Shown here one piece after another: positions 35,818 to 44,331 of a DNA stretch of 64,000 nt. The position numbers and the translations under genes were made by a program. The DNA is from CAWKEY01 sp963848675 (GTDB taxonomy: Bacteria > Pseudomonadota > Gammaproteobacteria > Methylococcales > Methylomonadaceae), in assembly GCA_963848675.1 (NCBI GenBank), contig CAWKEY010000036.1, forward strand, positions 1 through 64,000. The letters are read 5' to 3'. Below the pieces are notes generated by a model that had not been told where the DNA came from, did no database searches, and saw nothing but the letters and a program-made list of their open reading frames with translations. Every line of letters begins with the position of its first letter. Position 1 is the first letter of the stretch.

Positions 35818-37380
35818 TCAAAATGCAATGAGCAAGGTTATACATACAAACAGCGCCAGATAACGAGGCCTGAACAGCAATTGTTCGATTTTATTGGCGG
35901 CATGACCCAGTTTACGGCCTATAAGAATCGAGTCCTTGCCGACGCCACCCAACACAACGCGGTCTTCAAACCAGTGCAGAATGGCCGCTGTCCACTGCGT
36001 CAGTTTGCCCGCCAGGCCGCTGCCGCGGGCAAAACTATCGGCATCGTTGTCGAGCAGGGCGCCAATTTTTTGTTCTTCCATTTGCGCCAGTGAGGCAATC
36101 GCGCGCATGGCCGGGGCTGGCGCGCCCAGCGTATAATCAACAACATGCGCATCAAAATAGTTCATATCGTTGGCTAACCTGCGCACCGGTCTGACCAGAG
36201 CCCAGTCGGTCATCGGATCCAGCCAGAAGCGCTGCACTGAAGCGGCATAAAGCCAGCGCAGCCGGGCAATGGCGGGCGCAACCGGCTTGATCGGGTTGCC
36301 ATGGACATGATGCATAAGCGAGGGCGCGCTCAACACCAGATACCCGCGCACCACGGCATGTGCGCAAAGATGCCAGCCAGCCAGCTGCCAAAGCCCGAAA
36401 CCGCATTCCAGAAACATTAACCCCAATTGCCCGGAGGCGGCAAAAACCAACGAACTCTTGACATCGGTCTGCGTCAGACCGGCGACAAAGCCATACACAG
36501 CGGTCAGCAAACCGGCGACGGCAAGCACAATCATGGCCAGCGGCGACTGTTCGAAAATTGGCTGCAAGCGTATGACCAGGTATACGCCGGCATGCACCAT
36601 CAGCGCACCGTAAAACACCGCACTGGACGGCGTCGGCCCTTCCATGGCGCGCGCCAGCCAGGGTGCAAAAGGAATCTGTGCGGATTTGGCAAACGCGGCC
36701 ACGGCGAAACAAAGCGCAATGGACGTTGCCTGTCCGCTGGTTAATTGCACCGACGGGGAGGTCAATACAGCCCAGTTAACACTGCCGGCCCAGACATAAC
36801 TCAAGCCAATCCCCAAAATAAAAGCCGCATCGCCAACGCGGTTAGTCACAAACACGCGCGTGGCATTACTGGCGGCGACCGGCCGGTCATAGGCAAAGGC
36901 GATCAACAGGTAAGAACACAATCCGGCGATTTCCCAGCCGATGAACGTGCCCACCGCGTTGCCGGATAGCACCAGCAACAACATAGCCGCGGCAAACAGA
37001 TTAAGAATAAAAAAGAACCGGTGGAAGCCCGGCTCTTTGTGCATGTAGTTGATCGAAAACCGGGTGATGATCAGCAGCAGCAGGGCAAACAACGCCGCCA
37101 GCACGACACTAAAACCTGAGCTGATAAAATTCACCCGGATATTCAGCGTATCGCTACCCAGCCATTGCCCGGCACTGAATGTGCCGGTGTTTTTTCCCAG
37201 TACGTCCGCAGCCAGCAACATCAGCGCCTGCAGGCACGACAAGGTAATGCTCCATGTGGCGGTCTCAGCTGTCCTGGTTTCACTGGCTTCGCCGTCCAGC
37301 CAGCCAAATAAACCACCGGCGCCGATAAGCGCAGCAGCCGTGAGCGGAAACAAAGGAATGAACAGAACTAATGCATCCAT
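35818..37380 (-). CDS. NuoL-like subunit, DabB candidate (third gene of cluster)
   Basis: A 520-residue NuoL/DabB-type membrane protein. DabB is the proton-channel partner of DabA in the two-gene inorganic carbon pump. The helix 5 Glu is in FIGWEIAGLCSYLLIAFAYDRP. The helix 7 Lys is in AFAKSAQIPFAPWLARAMEGPTPSSA, and the helix 8 region has His where Lys is usual (ALMVHAGVYLVIRL), as in NuoL. It directly abuts dabA, as in known dabAB operons. It is shorter than complex-I NuoL and lacks the long lateral helix. Confidence 0.87.
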   Translation of the reverse strand: MDALVLFIPLFPLTAAALIGAGGLFGWLDGEASETRTAETATWSITLSCLQALMLLAADVLGKNTGTFSAGQWLGSDTLNIRVNFISSGFSVVLAALFALLLLIITRFSINYMHKEPGFHRFFFILNLFAAAMLLLVLSGNAVGTFIGWEIAGLCSYLLIAFAYDRPVAASNATRVFVTNRVGDAAFILGIGLSYVWAGSVNWAVLTSPSVQLTSGQATSIALCFAVAAFAKSAQIPFAPWLARAMEGPTPSSAVFYGALMVHAGVYLVIRLQPIFEQSPLAMIVLAVAGLLTAVYGFVAGLTQTDVKSSLVFAASGQLGLMFLECGFGLWQLAGWHLCAHAVVRGYLVLSAPSLMHHVHGNPIKPVAPAIARLRWLYAASVQRFWLDPMTDWALVRPVRRLANDMNYFDAHVVDYTLGAPAPAMRAIASLAQMEEQKIGALLDNDADSFARGSGLAGKLTQWTAAILHWFEDRVVLGGVGKDSILIGRKLGHAANKIEQLLFRPRYLALFVCITLLIAF

Positions 37381-40300
37381 TTAACTGAACTCCAAATCGT
37401 TGAGCTGGCCCCGGGCTTGCCGAAGGGGCTGTCTGATCAAAACCGGCCCTATAGGCCCGGCTTGACCGCGGTAACAGTCCAGTGAATTAGGACTCACCGG
37501 CAAGGCTTTGGCCGGCGCTTGCCAGCGAACAAAACCGCTGCCGCGCTCAAAAATAAAGATTTCGCCGCTGTCAGGGTCCTTGACGCTTAAATGTATCCAG
37601 CCGCCGGCAATTAATTCGCGCAGACTGTCCTGGCGGGCATAAATCTGTTCCAGCACCGCTGTCTTCGCCTCTACCAGAATCTGCAGGCGCATCGGCTCAT
37701 GAATCTCCACCATCTGTTTGGGCAGGCCGGTGCGCAAATCGCTGGCCGTGCCTTCCATAACCCCGAACAGGCCGGTCACATTGTGCGGTACTTTTGTGCC
37801 GCAGCCGAAACGTTCGTTGTCAATTGTGGAAAAATAATATTCCAGATTGATACCGGCGCCGACCGGGCCCGCCGTCAGTAAAATGGACTCGAGAATGCTG
37901 CCCTCAGGGTCTTGCGAGGGATCGTAGGAAATCAGGAATACCCGCCGGTCCAAAAACAAGCCCTGAGTCAAGGCGCGCTGGCCTATCACGGCTGCGGCAT
38001 TGGTAGCATGACCAAACTCGGGACGAACCTGGCTTAAATCCTGCGCTCTCAGCGTCACATGCTGAAAGGCCTGTGTCGGCGATAACGCCCCCCCGGCCGA
38101 AAAAAACCGCCGGCAGCGCTCATGCGAGGACAATGCCTGCGCCTTACTGATCAGCGCCTTGAAGCGCTCAAAATGTTCACGTAGCGGTGCCGGGATCGCA
38201 TCCAGATCGTACCAGTTCATGGCATCGCTGCAGGTATCGTGCTGCACACCTATGAACCAGCAGTCATCGGGAATAATGATGTTTTGCTTTGCCAGCAGTG
38301 CACGCACTTCAGGCCGGTTAGCCATGGCCGCGAAGACGCGCGCATTGGGTCCGCCCTGCCGGCCGCCGCAGGCCCCGCAATCATGCGCGGCTTCATGCGG
38401 GTTGTTCTGGCTGGTTGAGCCATGTCCCGCCAGCGCGATAATCGGCGCAAAACCGTCAGTCAGGCCTAAGCTGTGCAGCAGCGCCGCCACGCGCCCGGCC
38501 TGTTCGCTGCCGGTCAAGCCCAGCTTGGGCTGTTCGGCCGTGGCAATCGTTCGGGTATCGGTGGAAGTAAACTGTAATTCGGTACTGACAACCGGCGCCA
38601 AGACCCGCTGCAACCAGCCGGTGAGAGCCTTATGGGCGCCCGGTAGCAGCGTTTTCGCGAGCAGTCCGGCGAAAGTAAATGGCGCCAGCACATCGATGGC
38701 GGCATGTGGCAGCAGCAGATTACGGCGCAGACTCTGGTACAGCAGATAGTCGAAGCGCTGGAACCAGCGCCGCCCCCTTTCATACGCAGACAGTGTTTTT
38801 TCCTGGCCTTGTTTGGCGATCTCGGCAACTGCATGCACCGGTGTTACCCCGACCGGGCACAGTGGCGTCAGTTCTGTCGCATCAAGTCCTTTATACTGCA
38901 TCGGCACGCCAAAAAAACCCGCCGCGCCCAAGGTTTCGATAGCCGGGTCCAGCTCTTCCAGATGGCGCCGGAAGCTTTCCTCACGCTCATCCATGCACAG
39001 GACAATTTGGGCTTCAGGACGCGTGGCGCGCGTGGCCCAGCGGCCGCGCCTATGGTTGGCGCGCAAGGCCTGAAACAAATCTTCCCGGTAATGATGCTCA
39101 TAAGCCATCAGCCAGACCGGATTGCGCGCGGCCAGATCAAATTCATTCAGCACCGCCAGCATCTGCTCCAAATCCTGCTTTTTCAGGTGCTGCAACTGGG
39201 CGGCGTTCAAACCCAGGTGCTGGCATAAGCGGAACAGCCGCCAGCCGCTGTCATAAGCAGAAAAGGCTGTGACTTGCCGGTTCTGCTGATCGGCTACCGG
39301 ACTGCATTGCCAGGTCCATAGTAAATCGGCAAGCTGCCGCCAATGGCTGCGCTCATGCCGCTCTGACCCAGCCATAAGCGTCAGCGCCTGGGCTTTTTGC
39401 GTCAAATATTCCGGCAAATCGCCCCGGTACAGCCAACTGCGCACCATAAATTCGGACAGGTTTTTGTCAAAATAACTTTTCAACCGGCCCAGCCTGGCTT
39501 CTATCAGCCAGGTTTCACGGCAGACCTGATTCAGCCAGAGCCGATCCAGGGTCAGACGGATAGCCAGATAATCAGCCAGCTTGATTACCGCAGCACTGCT
39601 GTCGTGGTAGTGCGGATGCTGCTGGCGCCAGTTAATCAAACCCGACCAGCCGGGCAATTCCAGCGCCAGCCGCTGCAAATAACCGGCCCATCGGGCTTGC
39701 GGGATATCCAGGTGGCTTAGCTGCAGGATGATGGCGTCGGTCGCATCCTCCGGCAGTTCGGCCATGATGTCCTGCCAGTCCGGAAGCTCGTGCAGGAACG
39801 GATTAGCGTCATAGCGCGCGCTTGCCCGCCAGGCGCCATACAGCCCGAGCCGCCTGAGTTCCGGCAATGGCCAGGGCGCAATGCCTTCATCCAATCCGGA
39901 AGCGCACAGCCGGATCAGCTGCGGGCGCACCCAATCGAGAATATCAATTCCGGTCAAGGCCTGAATAAAGCCGCGCAGGGTCATGCTGTCACCCACTTGC
40001 GCCAATAAGGCATCGAGTTCGGCACTTGCCTGCCGCTGCATCTGTTGATGCACCGGGGCAGATTCTACGTCTGCTGGATGCGCATAATGCGCCAACCAGT
40101 CTTCGGCCTGCTCCAGCGACAAATCCAGCAGGTTTTCCGGATGCAGGCCCGCCGATTGCAGTTCCAGCTTGCTTAAAATAGTTTCCCATAATGAACGGAC
40201 GGCATCGCACTCCAAACCCGCGCCTGCCAATATGTGCCGTCTGACCGGTTCAGGCACATCGGCCTGAATCTCACTCAGAGCGTTCATTTCTTCAATTTGC

Positions 40301-40707
40301 CAATTCAACTGAGTGACGCTGACGGCCTCCAGATCAAACAACATTGCAATCTGAAATAACTCTTTCCGGCTAATCGTGCGGTCACTGACCTGGCAAATAC
40401 CTTGTTCAGGCCGTAACTGCGGCTGGTGGGCAAATGCAGCGTCCAGGTCACTGCTGCTGATGCGCCCCTGCTGATACAAGGCGCGAAACTCGGCTTCCGG
40501 CAGATAGCCGGCAATACCGGTCAGCGCTTCAAATGCCGCCAAGGCCTCTTCGAACGGCAGGTGCTGAAAACCATGCAGGGTATTGTGATGCACGAAATCA
40601 TGAATGGGTGCCTGCCCCGGCAGCACATGATCCAAATGGCTTAACGCAGTTTTGATGTGGCTGCGCAAGGCATTGATGTCTTTTGAGTTTAATGGGGAAA
40701 TTGGCAT
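37381..40707 (-). CDS. dabA: DabA-family inorganic carbon transporter subunit (DUF2309/UPF0753)
   Basis: An 1108-residue protein of the DabA family, a beta-carbonic-anhydrase-like zinc protein that with DabB is proposed to hydrate CO2 vectorially, driven by proton flow. The zinc-site residues are visible: Cys571 and Asp573 in LCMDEREESFRRH, His762 in AGHGSTSQ and Cys777 in DCGACGG. The spacings C-x-D and H-14-C match the site described for the Halothiobacillus protein. It is considerably longer than that protein (about 830), with extra N-terminal sequence; the family includes long forms. It is flanked by antiporter-type subunits on both sides. Confidence 0.93.
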   Translation of the reverse strand: MPISPLNSKDINALRSHIKTALSHLDHVLPGQAPIHDFVHHNTLHGFQHLPFEEALAAFEALTGIAGYLPEAEFRALYQQGRISSSDLDAAFAHQPQLRPEQGICQVSDRTISRKELFQIAMLFDLEAVSVTQLNWQIEEMNALSEIQADVPEPVRRHILAGAGLECDAVRSLWETILSKLELQSAGLHPENLLDLSLEQAEDWLAHYAHPADVESAPVHQQMQRQASAELDALLAQVGDSMTLRGFIQALTGIDILDWVRPQLIRLCASGLDEGIAPWPLPELRRLGLYGAWRASARYDANPFLHELPDWQDIMAELPEDATDAIILQLSHLDIPQARWAGYLQRLALELPGWSGLINWRQQHPHYHDSSAAVIKLADYLAIRLTLDRLWLNQVCRETWLIEARLGRLKSYFDKNLSEFMVRSWLYRGDLPEYLTQKAQALTLMAGSERHERSHWRQLADLLWTWQCSPVADQQNRQVTAFSAYDSGWRLFRLCQHLGLNAAQLQHLKKQDLEQMLAVLNEFDLAARNPVWLMAYEHHYREDLFQALRANHRRGRWATRATRPEAQIVLCMDEREESFRRHLEELDPAIETLGAAGFFGVPMQYKGLDATELTPLCPVGVTPVHAVAEIAKQGQEKTLSAYERGRRWFQRFDYLLYQSLRRNLLLPHAAIDVLAPFTFAGLLAKTLLPGAHKALTGWLQRVLAPVVSTELQFTSTDTRTIATAEQPKLGLTGSEQAGRVAALLHSLGLTDGFAPIIALAGHGSTSQNNPHEAAHDCGACGGRQGGPNARVFAAMANRPEVRALLAKQNIIIPDDCWFIGVQHDTCSDAMNWYDLDAIPAPLREHFERFKALISKAQALSSHERCRRFFSAGGALSPTQAFQHVTLRAQDLSQVRPEFGHATNAAAVIGQRALTQGLFLDRRVFLISYDPSQDPEGSILESILLTAGPVGAGINLEYYFSTIDNERFGCGTKVPHNVTGLFGVMEGTASDLRTGLPKQMVEIHEPMRLQILVEAKTAVLEQIYARQDSLRELIAGGWIHLSVKDPDSGEIFIFERGSGFVRWQAPAKALPVSPNSLDCYRGQAGPIGPVLIRQPLRQARGQLNDLEFS

Positions 40708-40737
40708 CGGTAATCCTAATAAAACCCGGCGAACGCC

Positions 40738-42252
40738 CTAAAGGCTATGCCCGATCAGAATATGCATATGCCGGATCGTGGCCGTTGACAGCTCAATCAG
40801 CGGCGACGGCCACAGCCCGAATAGCAGGATACCCGCCACCAATACCGACGCCGCGCATAACTCCGGAGTCCGCAAATCCTCAAGCTGCTGCATCTCGGCA
40901 ATAGCTCCCTGCATTGCCCTACCTCCTGCATCCCTGCAGTCGTGCGGCTTGACCGGCCCGGTAAATAACAGACTCAGTGTGCGCAGGGCATACGCCGCGC
41001 TGATTAAAATACTGATGCCGAAAAACACCATCAGCCCGCTCCACCGTTGCAAGCCGCCGATGAACGCATGCAGTTCGCCGACAAAGCCAATGGTGCCCGG
41101 CAGTCCCATGGTCGCCAGCAAAGTCACTGAGGTCAACAAGGCAAATCGCGGCATCACCTGAATCAGCGAGCTGTAATCCTGAATGTTGCGGGTCTGGGTA
41201 CGTTCATAAAGCAGTCCCACCAACAAAAATAAAGCGCCAGCCACCAGGCCATGAGCCGTCATCTGCAAGACCGCGCCCACCATGCCGGTCTCGTTCAAGG
41301 TCGCAATGCCCAGTAAAACGATGCCCATGTGACTGATGGATGAATATGCGACCATGGCCTTAAGATCGCTTTGCCGCCAAGCCAGCAAGCCGCCGTAGAG
41401 CATGCCGAACAGCGCCAGAAATACCAGCAGCGCTTGCAAGGTTTTTGCCGCTGAGGGCAGCATCACCACCACCCTGAGCAGGCCATAAGCGCCCATTTTC
41501 AGCAAAATGCCGGACAGCAGAATACTGACCGGGCTGGGCGCTTCAACGTGCGCCAGCGGCAGCCACCCGTGCAGTGGAAACACCGGCATCTTGACGCCGA
41601 AACCGATTAAAAACCCGAGCAAGGCCCAAATCTGTTGATCTTGGGGCATATTTTCCGAGACATGGATCATCGCGCTCATTAACGAGACCTGATTCGGCAC
41701 ATACTCATACACTGCAATCAGGCTGATCAGCATAAAAACCGAGCCGCCCATGGTGTACAGCACAAAATTAAGACTCGCCGCATGGCGCCGCTTGCCGCCC
41801 CAGCGATCGATCAGAAAAAACAGCGGAATCAAGGTGACTTCCCAGAAGATATAAAACAAGGCCCAGTCCTGGGCCAGAAACACGCCCAGCATGCCGAACT
41901 CCAGCAACAGCATGCAAATATAATAGCCCTTGGCCCGGCTGGAAATGCTGAAAGAAACCAGCAGCGCCACAGACATCAGCAAGGTTGCCAGCACCACCAT
42001 GGGCATGGACACGCCATCGATACCCAGCGCATAAGCACTGCCGAATTTGGGATTAAGCGGGAGATTTTCGTAGAATTGCAAATCACCGAGACCCGGCTCA
42101 AAGCCACTGAGCAGCCAGCAGGCTATTAGCAAGGCAAAACCGGCAAAGCCATTAGCGATGCCACGGATGACCCGCGTGTGCTGTCCAGGCATGAGGGCGA
42201 CTAGCAAGGCACCAGCCGCCGGCGTCCAAAGCAGAACGCTTAAAATCGCCAT
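40738..42252 (-). CDS. NuoM/antiporter-like subunit (first gene of DAB-like cluster)
   Basis: A 504-residue NuoM-type protein. The helix 5 Glu is in YIFWEVTLIPLFFLI. The helix 7 motif is GFGVKMPVFPLHGWLPLAHVEAPSP and helix 8 has LLKMGAYGLLRV, so all the usual charged residues are kept. It opens the five-gene minus-strand cluster and has AAGGA upstream of its ATG. dabA follows 30 bp later. Of the four antiporter copies it is the closest to genuine complex-I NuoM. Confidence 0.88.
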   Translation of the reverse strand: MAILSVLLWTPAAGALLVALMPGQHTRVIRGIANGFAGFALLIACWLLSGFEPGLGDLQFYENLPLNPKFGSAYALGIDGVSMPMVVLATLLMSVALLVSFSISSRAKGYYICMLLLEFGMLGVFLAQDWALFYIFWEVTLIPLFFLIDRWGGKRRHAASLNFVLYTMGGSVFMLISLIAVYEYVPNQVSLMSAMIHVSENMPQDQQIWALLGFLIGFGVKMPVFPLHGWLPLAHVEAPSPVSILLSGILLKMGAYGLLRVVVMLPSAAKTLQALLVFLALFGMLYGGLLAWRQSDLKAMVAYSSISHMGIVLLGIATLNETGMVGAVLQMTAHGLVAGALFLLVGLLYERTQTRNIQDYSSLIQVMPRFALLTSVTLLATMGLPGTIGFVGELHAFIGGLQRWSGLMVFFGISILISAAYALRTLSLLFTGPVKPHDCRDAGGRAMQGAIAEMQQLEDLRTPELCAASVLVAGILLFGLWPSPLIELSTATIRHMHILIGHSL

Positions 42253-42552
42253 GATTTATTTATCCTTAGGAACGCGTATCAAATAACTTGCGCAACTCAG
42301 AGAAACAATTTTTTGCGCAGGTGCGAATAAATTCGCACCTGCGCGTGTTCAACTTAATTTCGTGCGCATTGCTATTAGCTTAAAAAACCCTGAACTGGCC
42401 GGGTAGTTTGCAAATGGATCGATTATACCTGCCGATTGACCATTGGCAAGCAACGCTGGCAATTGCTGCCAAATAGCATGGAAATGGGGTGCCTTGTTGA
42501 AACGGGGACAAGCCACCTTGAAAAATGCACTCGTGGTAGCCTTGATTACCAT
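42253..42552. other. Intergenic region upstream of the DAB-like cluster
   Basis: No gene is seen. A 14-bp perfect inverted repeat at 42315-42344 dominates (listed separately). The cluster's promoter must lie between it and 42252, or upstream of it; no clear -10/-35 pair was picked out. A 67-codon open frame at 42349-42552 has no recognisable features. Confidence 0.4.
42315..42344. repeat. Palindrome GCGCAGGTGCGAAT/ATTCGCACCTGCGC
   Basis: Two 14-bp arms (42315-42328 and 42331-42344) form a near-continuous palindrome between the flippase and the DAB-like cluster. The core GTGCGAATnnATTCGCAC recurs at 63974-63991. On neither strand is it followed by a T tract, so a REP-type repeat fits better than a terminator. 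Confidence 0.7.
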
Positions 42553-43860
42553 TTATTTTGTTGTCAGCGTCTCATGATTCTGCCGCCATAAGCGCTGGTA
42601 CCGTAACGAGACGATGATTCTTAAGCCAACAAATAAAGTAACGGTCGTCATCATATACGCCAACGCGACACCGACCGGGCCATATTCCTCACCCAGCACA
42701 AAACTTAACAACACCATAGACAAGGCTGCGAGCGCCGTTAGCATCACTACCACGCGGTGCCCGCCCATAAACTGAAGATAATATGGCACATCGGCAAACA
42801 AAGCACTGGCAGAAGCGCCGACCGCAATAATAACCAGTGTCTGGTAGCCCGCAACGAATTGATCGCCGAAAAAACTCAATATCATCTCTCCTGCGAAAAA
42901 AATAATGCTCAACATCAGCAAAATGAAAGTACCGACTGCCAGCGCTCTTTGCCGGATCAGTTGCTGCATCCCCTGTTTGTCCGCCCGATTGATGAATAGC
43001 ACCATCGTAGGCAAATAATAGCGGTTGGTTGAAGTGCCGATCAGCGAAATAAAACCACCTGTCTGTGCTGCAACGGCATAAATGCCGACCTCTATGCCGG
43101 AAGTAAACAGCATGTCCAGAATGACGACACCGCTACTGGTCATAATCGCCATCAACAGACTGCTCATAACCAGCGGCAAAGAACGTCTGAGCCATTTTTT
43201 TCCGAGCACTACCGGCACTGAATGTTTAATGGCTGCCGGCGTCACTGAATTAAAAACGCACCACATGACCGCCAAGACAACTATCCATGCGCTGCCGAGA
43301 CAAATCACTGCGCTTAGTGCTGATAACAGCCACGGGGCAAAACTTACAAAACTACCAAGCAACAAAAGATAAACAATGGGCAAAAACACCCGGTAAACCG
43401 CAATACTGAGCAACTGGGCGCCCTGCGCGGCAATCACTTCGACCAGAAAAAGCGTCAATGCAATAACAGGCAGAAAACCCGCAAACACCACAATGGCAAT
43501 ATGATAGTCCGCATGGTGGGACACTAAAAAGGTCTCCAGACCAACGCTGAGCAGGATTATCAGTAATACACTAAAACCGGTGATGCTCCGTAAGGAAAAT
43601 AACCAGAAACCTCGAAATCTTTGCCAATCCTGACGTTCGCGAAACAATGCAATCGCGCGCAAGGCATATTTTTCAAGCCCCAGCGTCGCCAGCGTCGATA
43701 ACATGGTGACTACCGATACTGCCACGCTGTAATCATCAAAATCACTCACAGTCAGCAATCTGGCCAATAGAATATTGGCCGCATACATCAAGGCGTAATT
43801 GAAGAGGACAAAAACAAATAGCCACAAAGAGCGGAAATCTTCAAGATGTGGGCTTGTCAT
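42553..43860 (-). CDS. Polysaccharide flippase-like membrane protein (Wzx/MATE superfamily)
   Basis: A 435-residue, highly hydrophobic protein with about 12 membrane segments. The opening helix pattern (LFNYALMYAANILLARLLTVSDFDDYSVAVSVVTMLSTLATLGLEKYALRAIA shortened here to its core FDDYSVAVSVV and GLEKYALR) is typical of O-antigen/exopolysaccharide flippases that move lipid-linked sugars across the inner membrane. No glycosyltransferase genes flank it, so the substrate is unknown. It may be a stand-alone exporter. Confidence 0.82.
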   Translation of the reverse strand: MTSPHLEDFRSLWLFVFVLFNYALMYAANILLARLLTVSDFDDYSVAVSVVTMLSTLATLGLEKYALRAIALFRERQDWQRFRGFWLFSLRSITGFSVLLIILLSVGLETFLVSHHADYHIAIVVFAGFLPVIALTLFLVEVIAAQGAQLLSIAVYRVFLPIVYLLLLGSFVSFAPWLLSALSAVICLGSAWIVVLAVMWCVFNSVTPAAIKHSVPVVLGKKWLRRSLPLVMSSLLMAIMTSSGVVILDMLFTSGIEVGIYAVAAQTGGFISLIGTSTNRYYLPTMVLFINRADKQGMQQLIRQRALAVGTFILLMLSIIFFAGEMILSFFGDQFVAGYQTLVIIAVGASASALFADVPYYLQFMGGHRVVVMLTALAALSMVLLSFVLGEEYGPVGVALAYMMTTVTLFVGLRIIVSLRYQRLWRQNHETLTTK

Positions 43861-44331
43861 TAAATAACATCCGATTTAAAACTGCATTTTGCATTAATCA
43901 AAAAATTAAGTTGAAAGGGGACAATATTGCAGGCTGTGATAACGAAAGATATGCGTGATTTCCGATAATCAACAGGCGGCGCATATGTGATGAAGAAGAC
44001 TTCAACCTACCTATCGATAATATCCATAACAATCCAGTAAAACAGAGTGAGTCAAACCAACGCCACTGCCTGGGTATATAGCAGTATCCATCAGTCCGCA
44101 CGCCAAGGGATTTAGCCGTCCGGCGGGGGCTATCGATAGCCCAGATGGTAGTGTGTACGAGGTAAGTCGACGGCAATAGCCAAGCCATCATAATAGCTGG
44201 AAAATCTGGCGTAAAATGGCGATTTTCGAAAACATACAATCCAACCTCCTGTAGCTTCACATCCGTATAATTGGATACCGGCAATCCCTGCCAATATGCC
44301 GAATTCTTCTATGAAGGGATTTTACCCAGCA
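43861..44331. other. 471-bp intergenic region, content unresolved
   Basis: It contains a 16-bp perfect palindrome GGGCTATCGATAGCCC (44127-44142). A 128-codon open frame on the minus strand (43898-44284) has an unusual Trp-rich composition and no recognisable domain. I found no tRNA-like fold or known riboswitch signature. It may hold a structured RNA or a decayed gene. Confidence 0.35.

Noticed and set aside
32685..42252. Respiratory complex I operon
   Set aside because: Only antiporter-type subunits are present together with DabA. None of the NuoA-K core, NADH-module or quinone-module genes is in the cluster.
42315..42344. Rho-independent terminator of the flippase gene
   Set aside because: No T tract on either strand, more than 200 bp from the stop, and the core palindrome recurs elsewhere.
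44040..44160. Cobalamin-type riboswitch, because of a GCCACTG-like string
   Set aside because: The other conserved blocks of that riboswitch are missing, and the neighbouring genes are not B12-related.
43898..44284. 128-codon gene on the minus strand
   Set aside because: No recognisable domain, unusual composition and no clear ribosome-binding site. Kept only as an unresolved region.
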